Program-made: the position numbers and the translations under genes
Shown: one piece after another, positions 26,201 through 35,166 of the stretch
Position numbering within the stretch: position 1 is the first letter of the stretch
Layout: each line of letters begins with the position of its first letter
Notes under the pieces: generated by a model
Database searches by the model: none
Seen by the model: only the letters and a program-made list of their open reading frames with translations
What the model was told of the DNA's origin: nothing
Origin: Candidatus Accumulibacter proximus
GTDB taxonomy: Bacteria > Pseudomonadota > Gammaproteobacteria > Burkholderiales > Rhodocyclaceae
Length of the DNA: 62,391 bases
NCBI GenBank assembly: GCA_016709675.1
Contig: JADJMH010000028.1
Span: 1 to 62,391 of the forward strand
Reading direction: 5' to 3'

Positions 26201-26819
26201 GTTCTCTTTCGTGTGGATGCGTCGTGCGCGGCCGCGCGGGCGTAGCGCACTGCTGAAGCAATAAAGGCAACGCCAACCAACGAAAAGCTGAGAGACAGAC
26301 GCTGTTCGATCAACAGAAGTCAGCACCAATCAGCACAAAAGCTTTGTGCCAGGACGGCGCTGATTGAATCGACACCAGAAGGCAGGAGGGCTTGAGAGTT
26401 ACGGCCAGGTTCGCGATGCACGCTGCACGCCGCGGGGACCCTGCGTTGTGCGGCGCGCATTATAACACCCGGTCGCCCGCCGTCCAGCTTTCTTTGCCAA
26501 TCGGGTGACGACGGCGGTGGCGGTGGTGCCGTACCGCCATTCATGCATGCAGCGCGGCAATGCTACCCTCGGCTCATGCGCGGTTGATGACCGGGGAGCC
26601 CTTCGTCAGGGCTTGTGCTGTGCCTGTCCTGCTGAAGCCAGGCGGAGCAGCCAAACTTCCGCCAGGAACGCACCATCAGGGTGCGCGACAGGCAGTCTGC
26701 GCACCGCTTTCTGGCACCAAGTCATGCGGCCGAGGGTCGATTCCCTGATTTTTCGACGCATCGAGTATATGGCACGTTTTATGCTTCTACGAACTAAACC
26801 TACACAGGCGGTGAGCATC
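26201..26819. other. Divergent gap between rhlE and the ATP-grasp gene
   Basis: About 620 bases. It should hold the leader and promoter of rhlE (minus) and the promoter of the ATP-grasp gene (plus). Apart from the minus-strand -10 noted at 26459-26464 I see no RNA gene, repeat or conserved small frame. Confidence 0.4.
26459..26486 (-). promoter_or_regulatory. Possible sigma-70 promoter for rhlE
   Basis: On the minus strand a perfect TATAAT (26459-26464) lies 16 bases from a weak -35 (TGGACG, 26481-26486). The start site would be near 26452, giving a leader of about 250 bases to the ATG at 26200. Confidence 0.4.
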
Positions 26820-28238
26820 ATGAGCGCAGATTTCTACAACGAGATGTACGATTCGGCCGGGACGCTGCGGCCACACTACAGTGCCTTTGCCGATTGGCTG
26901 GCAACCATGCCGGCCGAGCGCCTTGAGCGGAAGCGAGCGGAAGCCGATACGGCGTTTCACCGTGTCGGTATCACCTTCGCGGTCTACGGAGAGGAGGCTG
27001 GTACCGAACGCCTGATCCCCTTCGATATCATCCCACGTATCATCCCCGCGGCGGAATGGCAGGCCCTGCAGACCGGCCTGTGGCAGCGGGTGAAGGCGCT
27101 TAACGCCTTCCTCCACGATATCTATCATGAGCAGGCGATCCTCAGGACCGGATGCATCCCGCCTGAGCAGGTGCTGAACAATACGCAGTTTCGCCACGAG
27201 ATGATGGGCGTCGACGTGCCGTCCGGTATCTACGCGCATATCGCTGGCGTCGACATCGTTCGCGCCGGGGAAGGTGAGTCCTACGTCCTGGAGGACAATC
27301 TGCGCGTGCCATCTGGCGTGTCCTACATGATCGAAGACCGCAAGATGATGATGCGGCTCTTCCCAGAGCTGTTCTCACGCCACATGATCGCCCCGGTGCA
27401 GCATTATCCGGACATGCTGCTTGAAAACCTGCGCACGGTGGCGCCGAAAGGCGTGACCAACCCGACAGTTGTACTGCTCACCCCCGGGGCCTACAACAGC
27501 GCCTACTTCGAACATACCTTCCTGGCACAGCAAATGGGCGTCGAACTGGTCGAAGGACGAGATCTGTTCGTCAAGGACGAAACAGTGTATATGCGCACGA
27601 CACAGGGGCCACAACGGATCGATGTGATCTACCGCCGGCTTGATGACGATTTTCTCGACCCGCTGGTTTTCAACAAAGACTCGATGCTGGGTGTCCCGGG
27701 ACTACTGTCCGCCTACCGTGCCGGCCACGTCACGCTGGCCAACGCCATTGGCACCGGTGTCGCCGACGACAAGTCGATCTATCCCTATGTGCCGGAGATG
27801 ATCCGCTTCTACCTCGGCGAAGAGCCGAAGCTGAACAACGTGCCGACCTGGATGCTGCGCAAGCCGGACGACCTCAAGTACGTACTGGCACACCTGTCTG
27901 AACTGGTGGTCAAGGAAGTTCACGGGGCCGGAGGGTACGGAATGCTGGTCGGGCCTGCGTCGACCAAGGCCGAGATCGAGGATTTTCGCGCCCGCATTAT
28001 CGCGGCACCTGAGAAGTACATTGCGCAGCCAACGCTGGCGCTGTCCAACTGTCCGACTTTCGTCGAATCGGGCATTGCGCCGCGGCACCTTGACCTGCGC
28101 CCCTTCGTTCTCTCGGGTAAACGCGGAATCGGAATGGTGCCGGGCGGCCTGACACGGGTAGCGCTGCGCGAGGGCTCGCTGGTCGTCAACTCCTCGCAGG
28201 GCGGGGGCACCAAGGACACCTGGGTGCTGGAAAATTGA
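26820..28238 (+). CDS. Circularly permuted type 2 ATP-grasp protein
   Basis: 472 residues of the family formerly DUF404/DUF407. Recognisable segments are GITFAVYGEEAGTERLIPFD, LNAFLHDIYHEQAIL, YVLEDNLRVPSGVSYM, VLLTPGAYNSAYFEHTFLA, and KEVHGAGGYGMLVGP, the ATP-grasp lysine and glycine loop. The family is predicted to form amide bonds and is almost always paired with an alpha-E protein, as here 19 bases downstream. No product is known for most members. ATG 26820 is preferred; an in-frame ATG at 26769 would add 17 residues. Confidence 0.9.
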   Translation: MSADFYNEMYDSAGTLRPHYSAFADWLATMPAERLERKRAEADTAFHRVGITFAVYGEEAGTERLIPFDIIPRIIPAAEWQALQTGLWQRVKALNAFLHDIYHEQAILRTGCIPPEQVLNNTQFRHEMMGVDVPSGIYAHIAGVDIVRAGEGESYVLEDNLRVPSGVSYMIEDRKMMMRLFPELFSRHMIAPVQHYPDMLLENLRTVAPKGVTNPTVVLLTPGAYNSAYFEHTFLAQQMGVELVEGRDLFVKDETVYMRTTQGPQRIDVIYRRLDDDFLDPLVFNKDSMLGVPGLLSAYRAGHVTLANAIGTGVADDKSIYPYVPEMIRFYLGEEPKLNNVPTWMLRKPDDLKYVLAHLSELVVKEVHGAGGYGMLVGPASTKAEIEDFRARIIAAPEKYIAQPTLALSNCPTFVESGIAPRHLDLRPFVLSGKRGIGMVPGGLTRVALREGSLVVNSSQGGGTKDTWVLEN

Positions 28239-28257
28239 GAGCCACGGAGAACCCGAA

Positions 28258-29193
28258 ATGTTGAGCCGCACTGCTGATCACCTGTACTGGATGGCGCGCT
28301 ACACCGAGCGCGCAGAGAACCTGGCACGACTGCTCGACGTGTCCTACCAGATGTCGCTGGTGCCGCAATCCCTTGCTTCGCAGAACGAGAACTGGCGCGC
28401 GATACTCGCACTGAACAGTTTGGAGGACGCCTTTGCGCAGGTCTATAGCGAAGTTAACGTCGAGAATGTCCTGCGCTTCATGGTTTCCGACGCGGCCAAC
28501 CCGTCGTCGATCTACAGTTGTCTGCGTGCCGCGCGTGAGAATGCGCACGCGGTGCGCGGCACTCTGACTGCCGAGATGTGGGAATCCGTCAACGGCACGT
28601 GGATCGAACTGCGTCAGCAGAACTTCGAGCACATTCTCGCCCGCGGCGTCAGCGAGTTTTTCGACTGGGTGAAGCTGCGAGCGGCAGTGACGCGTGGCGT
28701 CACTTTCGGGACCATGCTCAAGGACGATGCCCTGCATTTCATCCGCCTCGGCGGATTGCTCGAGCGTGGCGACAACACGGCCCGCATTCTCGATATGCAA
28801 TATCACATCCTTCGCCAGAATGATGACGAGGGGGCGAGCGATTTCTATCGCTGGGGCGCACTTCTGCGCTCGCTGTCGGCGTTTCAGGTCTACCGCAAAG
28901 TCTATCGCGACGCGATCACGCCGGCTCGCGTGGCCGAATTGCTGATCCTGCGCATGGACCTGCCGAGATCGCTGCATGCCTGTGCTGACGGCATCGTGCG
29001 CATGCTACAGTTGATTGCCAACGGTGCTTCGGCAGAAACCGAACGCCAGGCTGGTGTCCTCCATGCCCGCCTGCATTTCGCGCGCATCGACGACGTACTG
29101 GCCGGCGGCCTGCACGAGTACCTGACTGATTTCATGGATCGCATCTACGAACTCGGTGATGGCATCAGCCAGGACTTCCTGATTCCGGCCTGA
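28258..29193 (+). CDS. Alpha-E domain-containing protein
   Basis: 311 residues, largely alpha-helical, opening MLSRTADHLYWMARYTERAENLARLLDV-like (family start SRTADHLYWMARYTERAEN), with ANPSSIYSCLRAARENA and LGGLLERGDNTARILD. The alpha-E family (formerly DUF403) accompanies the permuted ATP-grasp protein and often a transglutaminase-like protein and a proteasome-type peptidase. Here only the first two are present. Biochemical role unknown; a small peptide-forming system has been suggested for these clusters. Confidence 0.9.
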   Translation: MLSRTADHLYWMARYTERAENLARLLDVSYQMSLVPQSLASQNENWRAILALNSLEDAFAQVYSEVNVENVLRFMVSDAANPSSIYSCLRAARENAHAVRGTLTAEMWESVNGTWIELRQQNFEHILARGVSEFFDWVKLRAAVTRGVTFGTMLKDDALHFIRLGGLLERGDNTARILDMQYHILRQNDDEGASDFYRWGALLRSLSAFQVYRKVYRDAITPARVAELLILRMDLPRSLHACADGIVRMLQLIANGASAETERQAGVLHARLHFARIDDVLAGGLHEYLTDFMDRIYELGDGISQDFLIPA

Positions 29194-29495
29194 GCCGGCG
29201 AGACAGGCTCCTCGGTGCAAGCCGGTCGCGGTCCTGCCAACCCCACTCAGACCTCGACACCGGAGACATCATCCGCCGGGGCCGTGATAACCTGGTCTCG
29301 ATGTCCTCGGATTGACCGCACGCCCGACCTGTGATGTAATCCTGCCTTCTGTCAGCTTGGTAACATCGACTGTGTGTCGGTTGAACCAGCTTCAGGTGCG
29401 GTTGCCCGCGTAATCTTCAATCGCACAGATGTACCACGCGTAGCGTTGTGCTTGCTTTCGTCCATGGACGCGGCTTACCGATGCATCACGAAGTT
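29194..29495. other. Gap before tRNA-Val
   Basis: About 300 bases. It must hold the tRNA promoter, but no hexamer pair stands out. No gene seen. Confidence 0.3.
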
Positions 29496-29570
29496 GGGCG
29501 ATTAACTCAGCGGTAGAGTGCCACCTTCACACGGTGGAAGTCAGTGGTTCGAACCCACTATCGCCCACCA
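29496..29570 (+). tRNA. tRNA-Val (anticodon CAC)
   Basis: A 75-base cloverleaf: acceptor GGGCGAT pairs with ATCGCCC. The anticodon stem CCACC/GGTGG holds the loop TTCACAC, so the anticodon is CAC (Val, codon GUG). The T-arm has GGTTCGAACCC. Discriminator A and a genomically encoded CCA end at 29570. It stands alone. Confidence 0.95.
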
Positions 29571-29926
29571 CTCAACCTACCAGGCAGTTCGCGCGGTCCA
29601 AATGCCCTGACACCCGGTGAGCTCGGCGTACTTCGTCTGCCCCGACCATCACAATGCAGAAACTCCGCCTTGCGTCAAGATAGCCGACGGGCGGCAAGCA
29701 AAATGGCGGCTGCCGCAGCAAGTGGCTGCGCGCACACTGACGCCGCCCAAGAGGAGCGAAACACCATCGGTCTGCTCTCCTCCTGAGATGGCCGAGAAGG
29801 CGCTGCAAGGCCCGGCAAAGCCCCCACGTTTCTGGTAAAATGGTCTCGTCGGCCAGTTCAACAAGACCTTCAACGACATCCCAAGAGATTAATTCGCGGC
29901 TCACATCGCTACGACATCACCGAGAT
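29571..29926. other. Gap between tRNA-Val and the DUF3579 gene
   Basis: About 355 bases. tRNA 3' ends are common integration sites, but I see no integrase fragment and no duplicated tRNA end. A TAAAAT hexamer at 29836-29841 could be a -10 for the next gene; no -35 matches. Confidence 0.35.
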
Positions 29927-30235
29927 ATGACCACTTCGCCACACTCCTCTTTCATCATCGTCGGCCTAACCATCGCAGGCAAGAAGTTCCGCCCGAGCGA
30001 CTGGGCCGAGAGACTTTGTGGTGTGCTGTCGGCTTTCGGCGCAGAGAAGAGAATGCGCTATTCGCCCTACGTTGGTCCCAGGAACTACAAGGGTGAAAAA
30101 GCAGTTTTCGTGGATGGTCGACTCTACGACGTGGAACCGATGGCGTATCGGTTTGTGCTTCACTTTGCACAGGACAACGATCTGCAACTGATCCAGAATG
30201 CTTCTCCGCCAGCCAACCCGGCCACGTCCGCCTAA
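29927..30235 (+). CDS. DUF3579-family protein
   Basis: 102 residues resembling the betaproteobacterial DUF3579 family, recognised by IVGLTIAGKKFRPSDWAERL, then FGAEKRMRYSPYVGP and PMAYRFVLHFAQDND. These small cytosolic proteins have no assigned function. ATG 29927 matches the family start; the frame upstream is not conserved-looking. Convergent with murA, 14 bases apart. Confidence 0.8.
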   Translation: MTTSPHSSFIIVGLTIAGKKFRPSDWAERLCGVLSAFGAEKRMRYSPYVGPRNYKGEKAVFVDGRLYDVEPMAYRFVLHFAQDNDLQLIQNASPPANPATSA

Positions 30236-30249
30236 CTGTGACGGGGCCG

Positions 30250-31509
30250 TCAACGGATCCGCCTGACCTGCGCCCCGAGCTGCCCGAGTTTCTCCTCGAT
30301 CCGTTCGTAACCCCGATCGAGATGGTAAATGCGCTCTATCATCGTTTCCCCCTGCGCTACCAGACCGGCGATGACAAGACTGGCTGAAGCGCGCAGATCT
30401 GTGGCCATGACCGTTGCGCCATCCAGACGATCAACGCCGGTAACCATGGCGTTGCTTGCATCGATCTTGATATCTGCCCCCAGTCGAATCAGCTCAACCG
30501 CGTGCATGAAACGGTTTTCGAAGATGGTTTCGCGAATCACCGCTGACCCCTCGGCAACACAATTGACCGCCATGAACTGCGCCTGCATGTCAGTCGGAAA
30601 AGCCGGATAGGGCGAGGTACGCACGCTGACGGCCTTGAGCCTTGGTGGCGCCTTGAGCCTGATCGCCTCGCGCTCGGCGACGATGTCGCAGCCGGCGTCG
30701 AGCAGCTTGTCGACCACCGCGTCGAGATAAGCCGCCGACGTCCTGGTCAGACGAATTTCGCCGGCGGTTGCTGCCGCAGCACACAGGTAGGTCCCGGTCT
30801 CGATACGGTCGGCCATGACCGCATGGGACGCACCGTGCAGGCGCTGTACACCGCGGATGCGAATCTTGTCGGTCCCTGCCCCGGAAACTTGCGCGCCCAT
30901 CGAAACAAGACAGTTGGCCAGGTCCACCACCTCCGGCTCGCGTGCAGCATTCTCGATGACCGTCTCGCCATCGGCGAGCACCGCCGCCATCATCAGATTC
31001 TCGGTGCCGGTCACGGTAACCATGTCGGTCACTATGCAGGCCCCCTTGAGGCCTCTAGTCCCCACTCTGGCATGAATGTAACCCTGCTCGACCTGAATCT
31101 CTGCACCCATCGCCTGCAGCCCTCTGAGATGCTGCTCGACCGGTCGTGCGCCGATTGCGCAGCCACCGGGGAGCGATACTCTCGCTTCACCATGACGCGC
31201 AAGCAGAGGGCCCAGGACGAGGATCGAGGCGCGCATCGTCTTGACCAGGTCGTATGGGGCAAGCGGGTTGTTGAGGCCCCGGCTGTTCAACGCCATGCTG
31301 TCCGCACCCTCGTGAGTAACCTCAACCCCCATTTGCTCGATCAGGCGCAGCATCGTCGACACATCCTTGAGCCGCGGAACGTTGCTCAGATGCAGGGAGT
31401 CGGACGATAGCAAGCTGGCACAAAGGATGGGCAGGGCTGCGTTCTTGGCACCGGAAATGGCAATTTCGCCACAGAGCGGTGTGCCGCCCTGGATCAACAG
31501 CTTATCCAC
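30250..31509 (-). CDS. murA: UDP-N-acetylglucosamine 1-carboxyvinyltransferase MurA
   Basis: A 419-residue cytosolic enzyme transferring enolpyruvate from PEP to UDP-GlcNAc, the first committed step of peptidoglycan synthesis. K22-N23 in ISGAKNAALP bind substrate; catalytic C117 lies in LPGGCAIGARP, the fosfomycin target; FPTDMQAQFMA and RGYERIEEKL near the end are conserved. Full length for the family. Last gene but one of a minus-strand block: the bolA-type gene overlaps its start by eight bases. Confidence 0.97.
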   Translation of the reverse strand: MDKLLIQGGTPLCGEIAISGAKNAALPILCASLLSSDSLHLSNVPRLKDVSTMLRLIEQMGVEVTHEGADSMALNSRGLNNPLAPYDLVKTMRASILVLGPLLARHGEARVSLPGGCAIGARPVEQHLRGLQAMGAEIQVEQGYIHARVGTRGLKGACIVTDMVTVTGTENLMMAAVLADGETVIENAAREPEVVDLANCLVSMGAQVSGAGTDKIRIRGVQRLHGASHAVMADRIETGTYLCAAAATAGEIRLTRTSAAYLDAVVDKLLDAGCDIVAEREAIRLKAPPRLKAVSVRTSPYPAFPTDMQAQFMAVNCVAEGSAVIRETIFENRFMHAVELIRLGADIKIDASNAMVTGVDRLDGATVMATDLRASASLVIAGLVAQGETMIERIYHLDRGYERIEEKLGQLGAQVRRIR

Positions 31510-31747
31510 GCGCCGCCCTCCACTCTTCAGGGGTTTGGGTTTTCATCGACAGCGCGTGCAACTCGCCACTATTGAAATGCTGGCGCAGGACTTCGTTAAC
31601 CCGTTGCTGCCGCTGCACGCGATTCTTGCCGGCAAATTCGGCACTGACAATCAGCGCCTCGAAGTGGTGGCCGTCGCCCGCCACCTGCAGGCGCTCGCAG
31701 GGCAATCCTGCGGCAATGATCCTCTCGACTTCTTCAGGCTGCATCAT
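31502..31747 (-). CDS. BolA-family protein (IbaG-like)
   Basis: 81 residues with the BolA fold: GDGHHFEALIVSAEFAGKNRVQRQ carries the H and the helix-turn-helix-like core, and the tail LHALSMKTQTPEEW is typical of IbaG/YrbA. Position between mla genes and murA matches E. coli ibaG. BolA proteins bind monothiol glutaredoxins and Fe-S clusters. Start ATG 31747, or 31744 one codon later. It overlaps murA by eight bases and lies 3 bases after the ABC permease gene. Confidence 0.9.
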   Translation of the reverse strand: MMQPEEVERIIAAGLPCERLQVAGDGHHFEALIVSAEFAGKNRVQRQQRVNEVLRQHFNSGELHALSMKTQTPEEWRAARG

Positions 31748-31750
31748 GAT

Positions 31751-32506
31751 TCAGGACCTCAGTTTGTAACCACTCCGGAGAAGCGCCAGTGTTGCCGCCG
31801 ATACCAGCACGAAGCTCGTAGTGACGACTGCCAGGCTGGTTTCCGGCGCCACGTCGGAAACGCCGAAGAAGCCAAAGCGAAAGCCGTCGATCATATAGAA
31901 CACTGGATTGAAACGCGATACCTGCTGCCAGAATTCCGGTAGCGAATGAATCGAGTAAAAAACGCCGGAGAGCATGGTCAATGGCATGATCAGAAAGTTT
32001 TGAAAGCCCGCCAGTTGGTCGAACTTGTCGGCCCAGATGCCCGCCACCATCCCGAGCGCTCCCATAATGAAGCCACCGAGAACGAGGAAGGTCAGAACCC
32101 ATAGCGGGGCCTGCAGATCCGGCATGGCAAACCAGACGGTACCCAGCACCACCCCTGTCCCGACCATCAGGCCCCGCAGCATTGCTGCCATGACGTAGGC
32201 GAGAAAGAACTCGACGTAAGAGATCGGCGGCAGGAGCACAAAAACCACGCTACCCGTCACCTTCGACTGGATCAGACTTGAAGAGCTGTTGGCAAAGGCA
32301 TTCTGCAATGCCGACATCATCACCAGCCCGGGAATCAGAAAAGCAGGGTAGGGAACACCGTGCACCTGCACGTGCGCCTCAAGGACATGCGAAAAGATCA
32401 TCAGGTAGAGCATTGCCGTCAGAACCGGCGCCGCGACTGTCTGAAAGCTCACCTTCCAGAAACGCAACACCTCCTTGTAGAGCAGCGTTCGGAAACCAAG
32501 CATCAC
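31751..32506 (-). CDS. ABC-2 type permease (YadH-like)
   Basis: A 251-residue inner-membrane protein with six hydrophobic segments and the ABC-2 family layout: LYKEVLRFWKV near the N-terminus, MLSGVFYSIHSLPEFWQ and NPVFYMIDGFRFGFFG near the end. It pairs with the ATPase gene upstream (four-base overlap, 32503-32506). The pair is typically found next to mla genes in betaproteobacteria; the exported substrate is unknown. Confidence 0.9.
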   Translation of the reverse strand: MMLGFRTLLYKEVLRFWKVSFQTVAAPVLTAMLYLMIFSHVLEAHVQVHGVPYPAFLIPGLVMMSALQNAFANSSSSLIQSKVTGSVVFVLLPPISYVEFFLAYVMAAMLRGLMVGTGVVLGTVWFAMPDLQAPLWVLTFLVLGGFIMGALGMVAGIWADKFDQLAGFQNFLIMPLTMLSGVFYSIHSLPEFWQQVSRFNPVFYMIDGFRFGFFGVSDVAPETSLAVVTTSFVLVSAATLALLRSGYKLRS

Positions 32507-33426
32507 GCCGCGGCCTTTTTCGGGCTGCCGGCACTCTGCATGACGCCGAGAAAAACGTCCTCAAGATCGGTCTGCGTCAGTCGCAAATCATCGATGCTGC
32601 AGCCCGCCTCGCGCAGCGTGCTCAGCAAGGGCTCGATCTCTCCGAGGTCAGCGAGCGGCAAGGCCCACCTCCCGTCGCTTTCCGTTGCGCGGGCGCGCAG
32701 CGCCTGCGGCAAAGTGCTTGGTGACGCCAAGCGCAGACTCAGCGTCTGGCCGGCGAAACGCGCCAACAGGTTGCTGGTCGAATCGAGGGCCACCACACGC
32801 CCCTGCTTGAGCATCGCAATGCGCCCACACAAGGCTTCGGCCTCCTCAAGATAGTGCGTGGTCAGGATTACCGTGTGCCCGTCACGATTGAGACGCTGGA
32901 CAAACTGCCACAGGCCCTGTCGCAATTCGACGTCGACCCCGGCAGTCGGCTCGTCGAGGACAATCACCGGCGGCTTGTGCACCAGGGCCTGAGCCACAAG
33001 CACCCGGCGCTTCATGCCGCCGGACAGGCGACGCATGTTGGTGTCGGCCTTGGCCGTCAGATCGAGGTTGGCAAGAATCTCGTCGATCCAGTCTCCGTTG
33101 TTGCGAATTCCGAAGTAGCCTGACTGTATGCGCAGGGTCTCACGCACCGAGAAGAATGGGTCAAAGACCAGTTCCTGCGGCACCACGCCAAGCAGGCGAC
33201 GCGCAGCACGGTAGTCGCTGACCACATCGTGACCCATCACAACCAGTTTGCCAGCATCCGGGCGGGCGAGACCTGCCAGGCAGGAGATCAGGGTGGTCTT
33301 GCCGGCGCCATTGGGTCCAAGCAAACCAAAGAACTCGCCCTCGGCGATCTGCAGTGAAACGCCGGCAAGCGCCAACACGGAGCCAAAGCGCTTTTCGACG
33401 CGATCGATCGCAACGGCGACACTCAT
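32503..33426 (-). CDS. ABC transporter ATPase (YadG-like)
   Basis: 307 residues. Walker A LLGPNGAGKTTLISCLAG, Q-loop GVVPQELVFDPF, signature RRLSGGMKRRVLVAQAL, Walker B VIVLDEPTAGVD, H-loop TTHYLEEAE. A C-terminal regulatory extension of about 90 residues ends TDLEDVFLGVM, usual for ATPases of ABC-2 exporters. It partners the permease downstream and is 37 bases from mlaB, so it is probably in the mla transcript. Confidence 0.92.
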   Translation of the reverse strand: MSVAVAIDRVEKRFGSVLALAGVSLQIAEGEFFGLLGPNGAGKTTLISCLAGLARPDAGKLVVMGHDVVSDYRAARRLLGVVPQELVFDPFFSVRETLRIQSGYFGIRNNGDWIDEILANLDLTAKADTNMRRLSGGMKRRVLVAQALVHKPPVIVLDEPTAGVDVELRQGLWQFVQRLNRDGHTVILTTHYLEEAEALCGRIAMLKQGRVVALDSTSNLLARFAGQTLSLRLASPSTLPQALRARATESDGRWALPLADLGEIEPLLSTLREAGCSIDDLRLTQTDLEDVFLGVMQSAGSPKKAAA

Positions 33427-33463
33427 GGCATGTGCAATGGCGTGCGAGGCTGTGCAGGCCCGG

Positions 33464-33757
33464 TCAGGCGATCGGGAGTAGTTCGCAGAGGCCGTAAAGC
33501 GTCGCCAGGCTGATCAAGCTTGCCGGCGGGCTAACGATGCGCAAGACCACGCCGCGCTCACCCGCCGTACGCAGCCAGGCCAGAATGACACTCAAGGCCG
33601 AAGAGTCGATCTCACGGACGGCCGAAAGATCCAGCAATGTAAGCTCGTGCTGAGCACCCGCAGGCAGAAAACTCCGCCCGACCTCAAGCAGGGTGCGGGC
33701 GTTGGCAATGACCATCGGCACCGTCACGCGCAGGCTGGCGTCCCCTTGTTCAATCAT
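33464..33757 (-). CDS. mlaB: MlaB, STAS-domain subunit of the lipid transporter
   Basis: 97 residues with a STAS fold: LTLLDLSAVREIDSSALSVIL contains the conserved DSSAL motif around the regulatory Ser, followed by RIVSPPASLISLATLYGL. MlaB binds MlaF and is needed for the stability and activity of the MlaFEDB complex. Its start overlaps the mlaC stop by four bases. Confidence 0.88.
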   Translation of the reverse strand: MIEQGDASLRVTVPMVIANARTLLEVGRSFLPAGAQHELTLLDLSAVREIDSSALSVILAWLRTAGERGVVLRIVSPPASLISLATLYGLCELLPIA

Positions 33758-34368
33758 TTCTTGCCGGCTTCGAGCTGTCTGTTACGATCGGCCAGCATCG
33801 CGATCAGGCCATCAATCCCCTTGTTGCTCACTTCCTGCCTGAAGGTGTCCCGGTAATTGGTGACCAGGCTGACACCGCCAACGATAACGTCGTAAACCTT
33901 CCAGCTGTCACCCTGCTTCTCGAGGGTGTAATCGAGGTTAACCGGCTTGCTGCCCGGCTGGACCACCTCGGTCTTGACCACCACTGAGGTCTCGCCCTGA
34001 TCCGTCCGGCTCGGTTTGTAAACCACCGTCTGGTTCCGGTAAGAAGTCAGCGCATTGGAATAAGTCCGCACCAGCAGCGTTTTGAACTCCTCCGACAAGC
34101 GCTTCTTCTGTTCCGGCGTCGCCTTGTTCCAGTCGCGCCCCACGGCCAACGCCGTCATGCGCTGGAAATTGAAATACGGCAGCACCTTGGTTTCGACCAG
34201 GGCGATCGCCTTCCTGGTATTGCCGTTCTGAATATCTTTATCCTGGCGAACGACGGCCAGAACATCCTCGGTGACCTGCCGGACCATGGCATCTGGCGCA
34301 AGCTCCTGCGCAACTGCGGGAGTCGACGCGATCAACAGACCAAACAACAGAGAAAATAGAGACTTCAT
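33754..34368 (-). CDS. mlaC: MlaC, periplasmic phospholipid shuttle
   Basis: 204 residues with a signal peptide (MKSLFSLLFGLLIASTPAVA). The mature part has the MlaC/Ttg2 features: VLPYFNFQRMTALAVGRDW, SEEFKTLLVRTYSNAL and WKVYDVIVGGVSLVTNYR, the conserved tail motif. MlaC carries phospholipid between MlaA in the outer membrane and MlaD in the inner membrane. Chosen start ATG 34368 gives the signal peptide directly; an ATG two codons earlier is also possible. It lies 57 bases after mlaA. Confidence 0.93.
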   Translation of the reverse strand: MKSLFSLLFGLLIASTPAVAQELAPDAMVRQVTEDVLAVVRQDKDIQNGNTRKAIALVETKVLPYFNFQRMTALAVGRDWNKATPEQKKRLSEEFKTLLVRTYSNALTSYRNQTVVYKPSRTDQGETSVVVKTEVVQPGSKPVNLDYTLEKQGDSWKVYDVIVGGVSLVTNYRDTFRQEVSNKGIDGLIAMLADRNRQLEAGKK

Positions 34369-34425
34369 GAACATTTCCTGGTGGCAAGCATTCCCTGACC
34401 GGCGCCGCGAAGCGCGTAAGCGCAT

Positions 34426-35151
34426 CTACTTCGAGGACTCATCGTCAAGGAGCTCATGTGGCACGGCCCCGTCGAAAATCTCGCTGCGACGATGCTGCAG
34501 GTAGGCGTCCCGGATGTAGTTGTACCTGTCGAAGGCGGCCTCATCGACTACCTTATCGGAGGGCAGGAGGCTGGCGCGCACATCAATATAGCGTATGCCG
34601 ACCAGGGTGTTACGCAGCGATATGTCGTCGACGCGCCACACCGGGTCGAAATAGACGTCGACCATCCAGCCGAAGGTATCGCGCGTTGTCCGTGGCCCGA
34701 TCAGCGGCCAGTAGAAGAAGGGACCATCAGCGACCCCCCACTTGCCGAGGGTTTGGCCAAAGTCCTCGGAATGCTTGGTCAAACCCATTTCGCCGGCGAC
34801 GTCGAACGCACCGCCAATGCCCACCGTGCTGTTGATCAACACCCGACCGACATCGGAGACAGCCTGCTGGCCCTTGCCCTGCAGAAGGTTGTTCACCGCT
34901 GTCCAGAGATCCCAGATATTGCCGAAAAAGTTGCCGATGACCACCTTCACTGGTAGCGGAGCGGCGGCATCGTAGCCCCGCGCCACCGGCTTGACGACGA
35001 CGTCGAGGCCTTCATTGACGGCGAACATCGCACGGTTGAAACCCTCGAAGGGGTCTTTTGGATTGTTCGCCGTCGTTGCACAACCGCTGGCAGCAACCAT
35101 CGCTGTGACGCAGGCCAGGCACGAGACACGAGTTGAAAAGTATGCTTTCAC
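34426..35151 (-). CDS. mlaA: MlaA/VacJ outer-membrane lipoprotein
   Basis: 241 residues with a lipoprotein signal ending AASGC (Cys near residue 24), then DPFEGFNRAMFAVNEGLD, the VacJ hallmark, and FGQTLGKWGVADGPFFYWP and GPRTTRDTFG. MlaA removes mislocalised phospholipid from the outer leaflet of the outer membrane and hands it to MlaC. In E. coli the gene is elsewhere; here, as in other betaproteobacteria, it is inside the mla operon between mlaD and mlaC. Confidence 0.95.
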   Translation of the reverse strand: MKAYFSTRVSCLACVTAMVAASGCATTANNPKDPFEGFNRAMFAVNEGLDVVVKPVARGYDAAAPLPVKVVIGNFFGNIWDLWTAVNNLLQGKGQQAVSDVGRVLINSTVGIGGAFDVAGEMGLTKHSEDFGQTLGKWGVADGPFFYWPLIGPRTTRDTFGWMVDVYFDPVWRVDDISLRNTLVGIRYIDVRASLLPSDKVVDEAAFDRYNYIRDAYLQHRRSEIFDGAVPHELLDDESSK

Positions 35152-35166
35152 CGGTGGTCCTCCCCT

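Noticed and set aside
24737..26245. A 502-codon plus-strand frame opposite rhlE
   Set aside because: Shadow; rhlE on the minus strand carries all DEAD-box motifs.
29571..29926. Possible integrated element at the tRNA-Val 3' end
   Set aside because: No integrase, no repeated tRNA end and no change in gene type after the tRNA.
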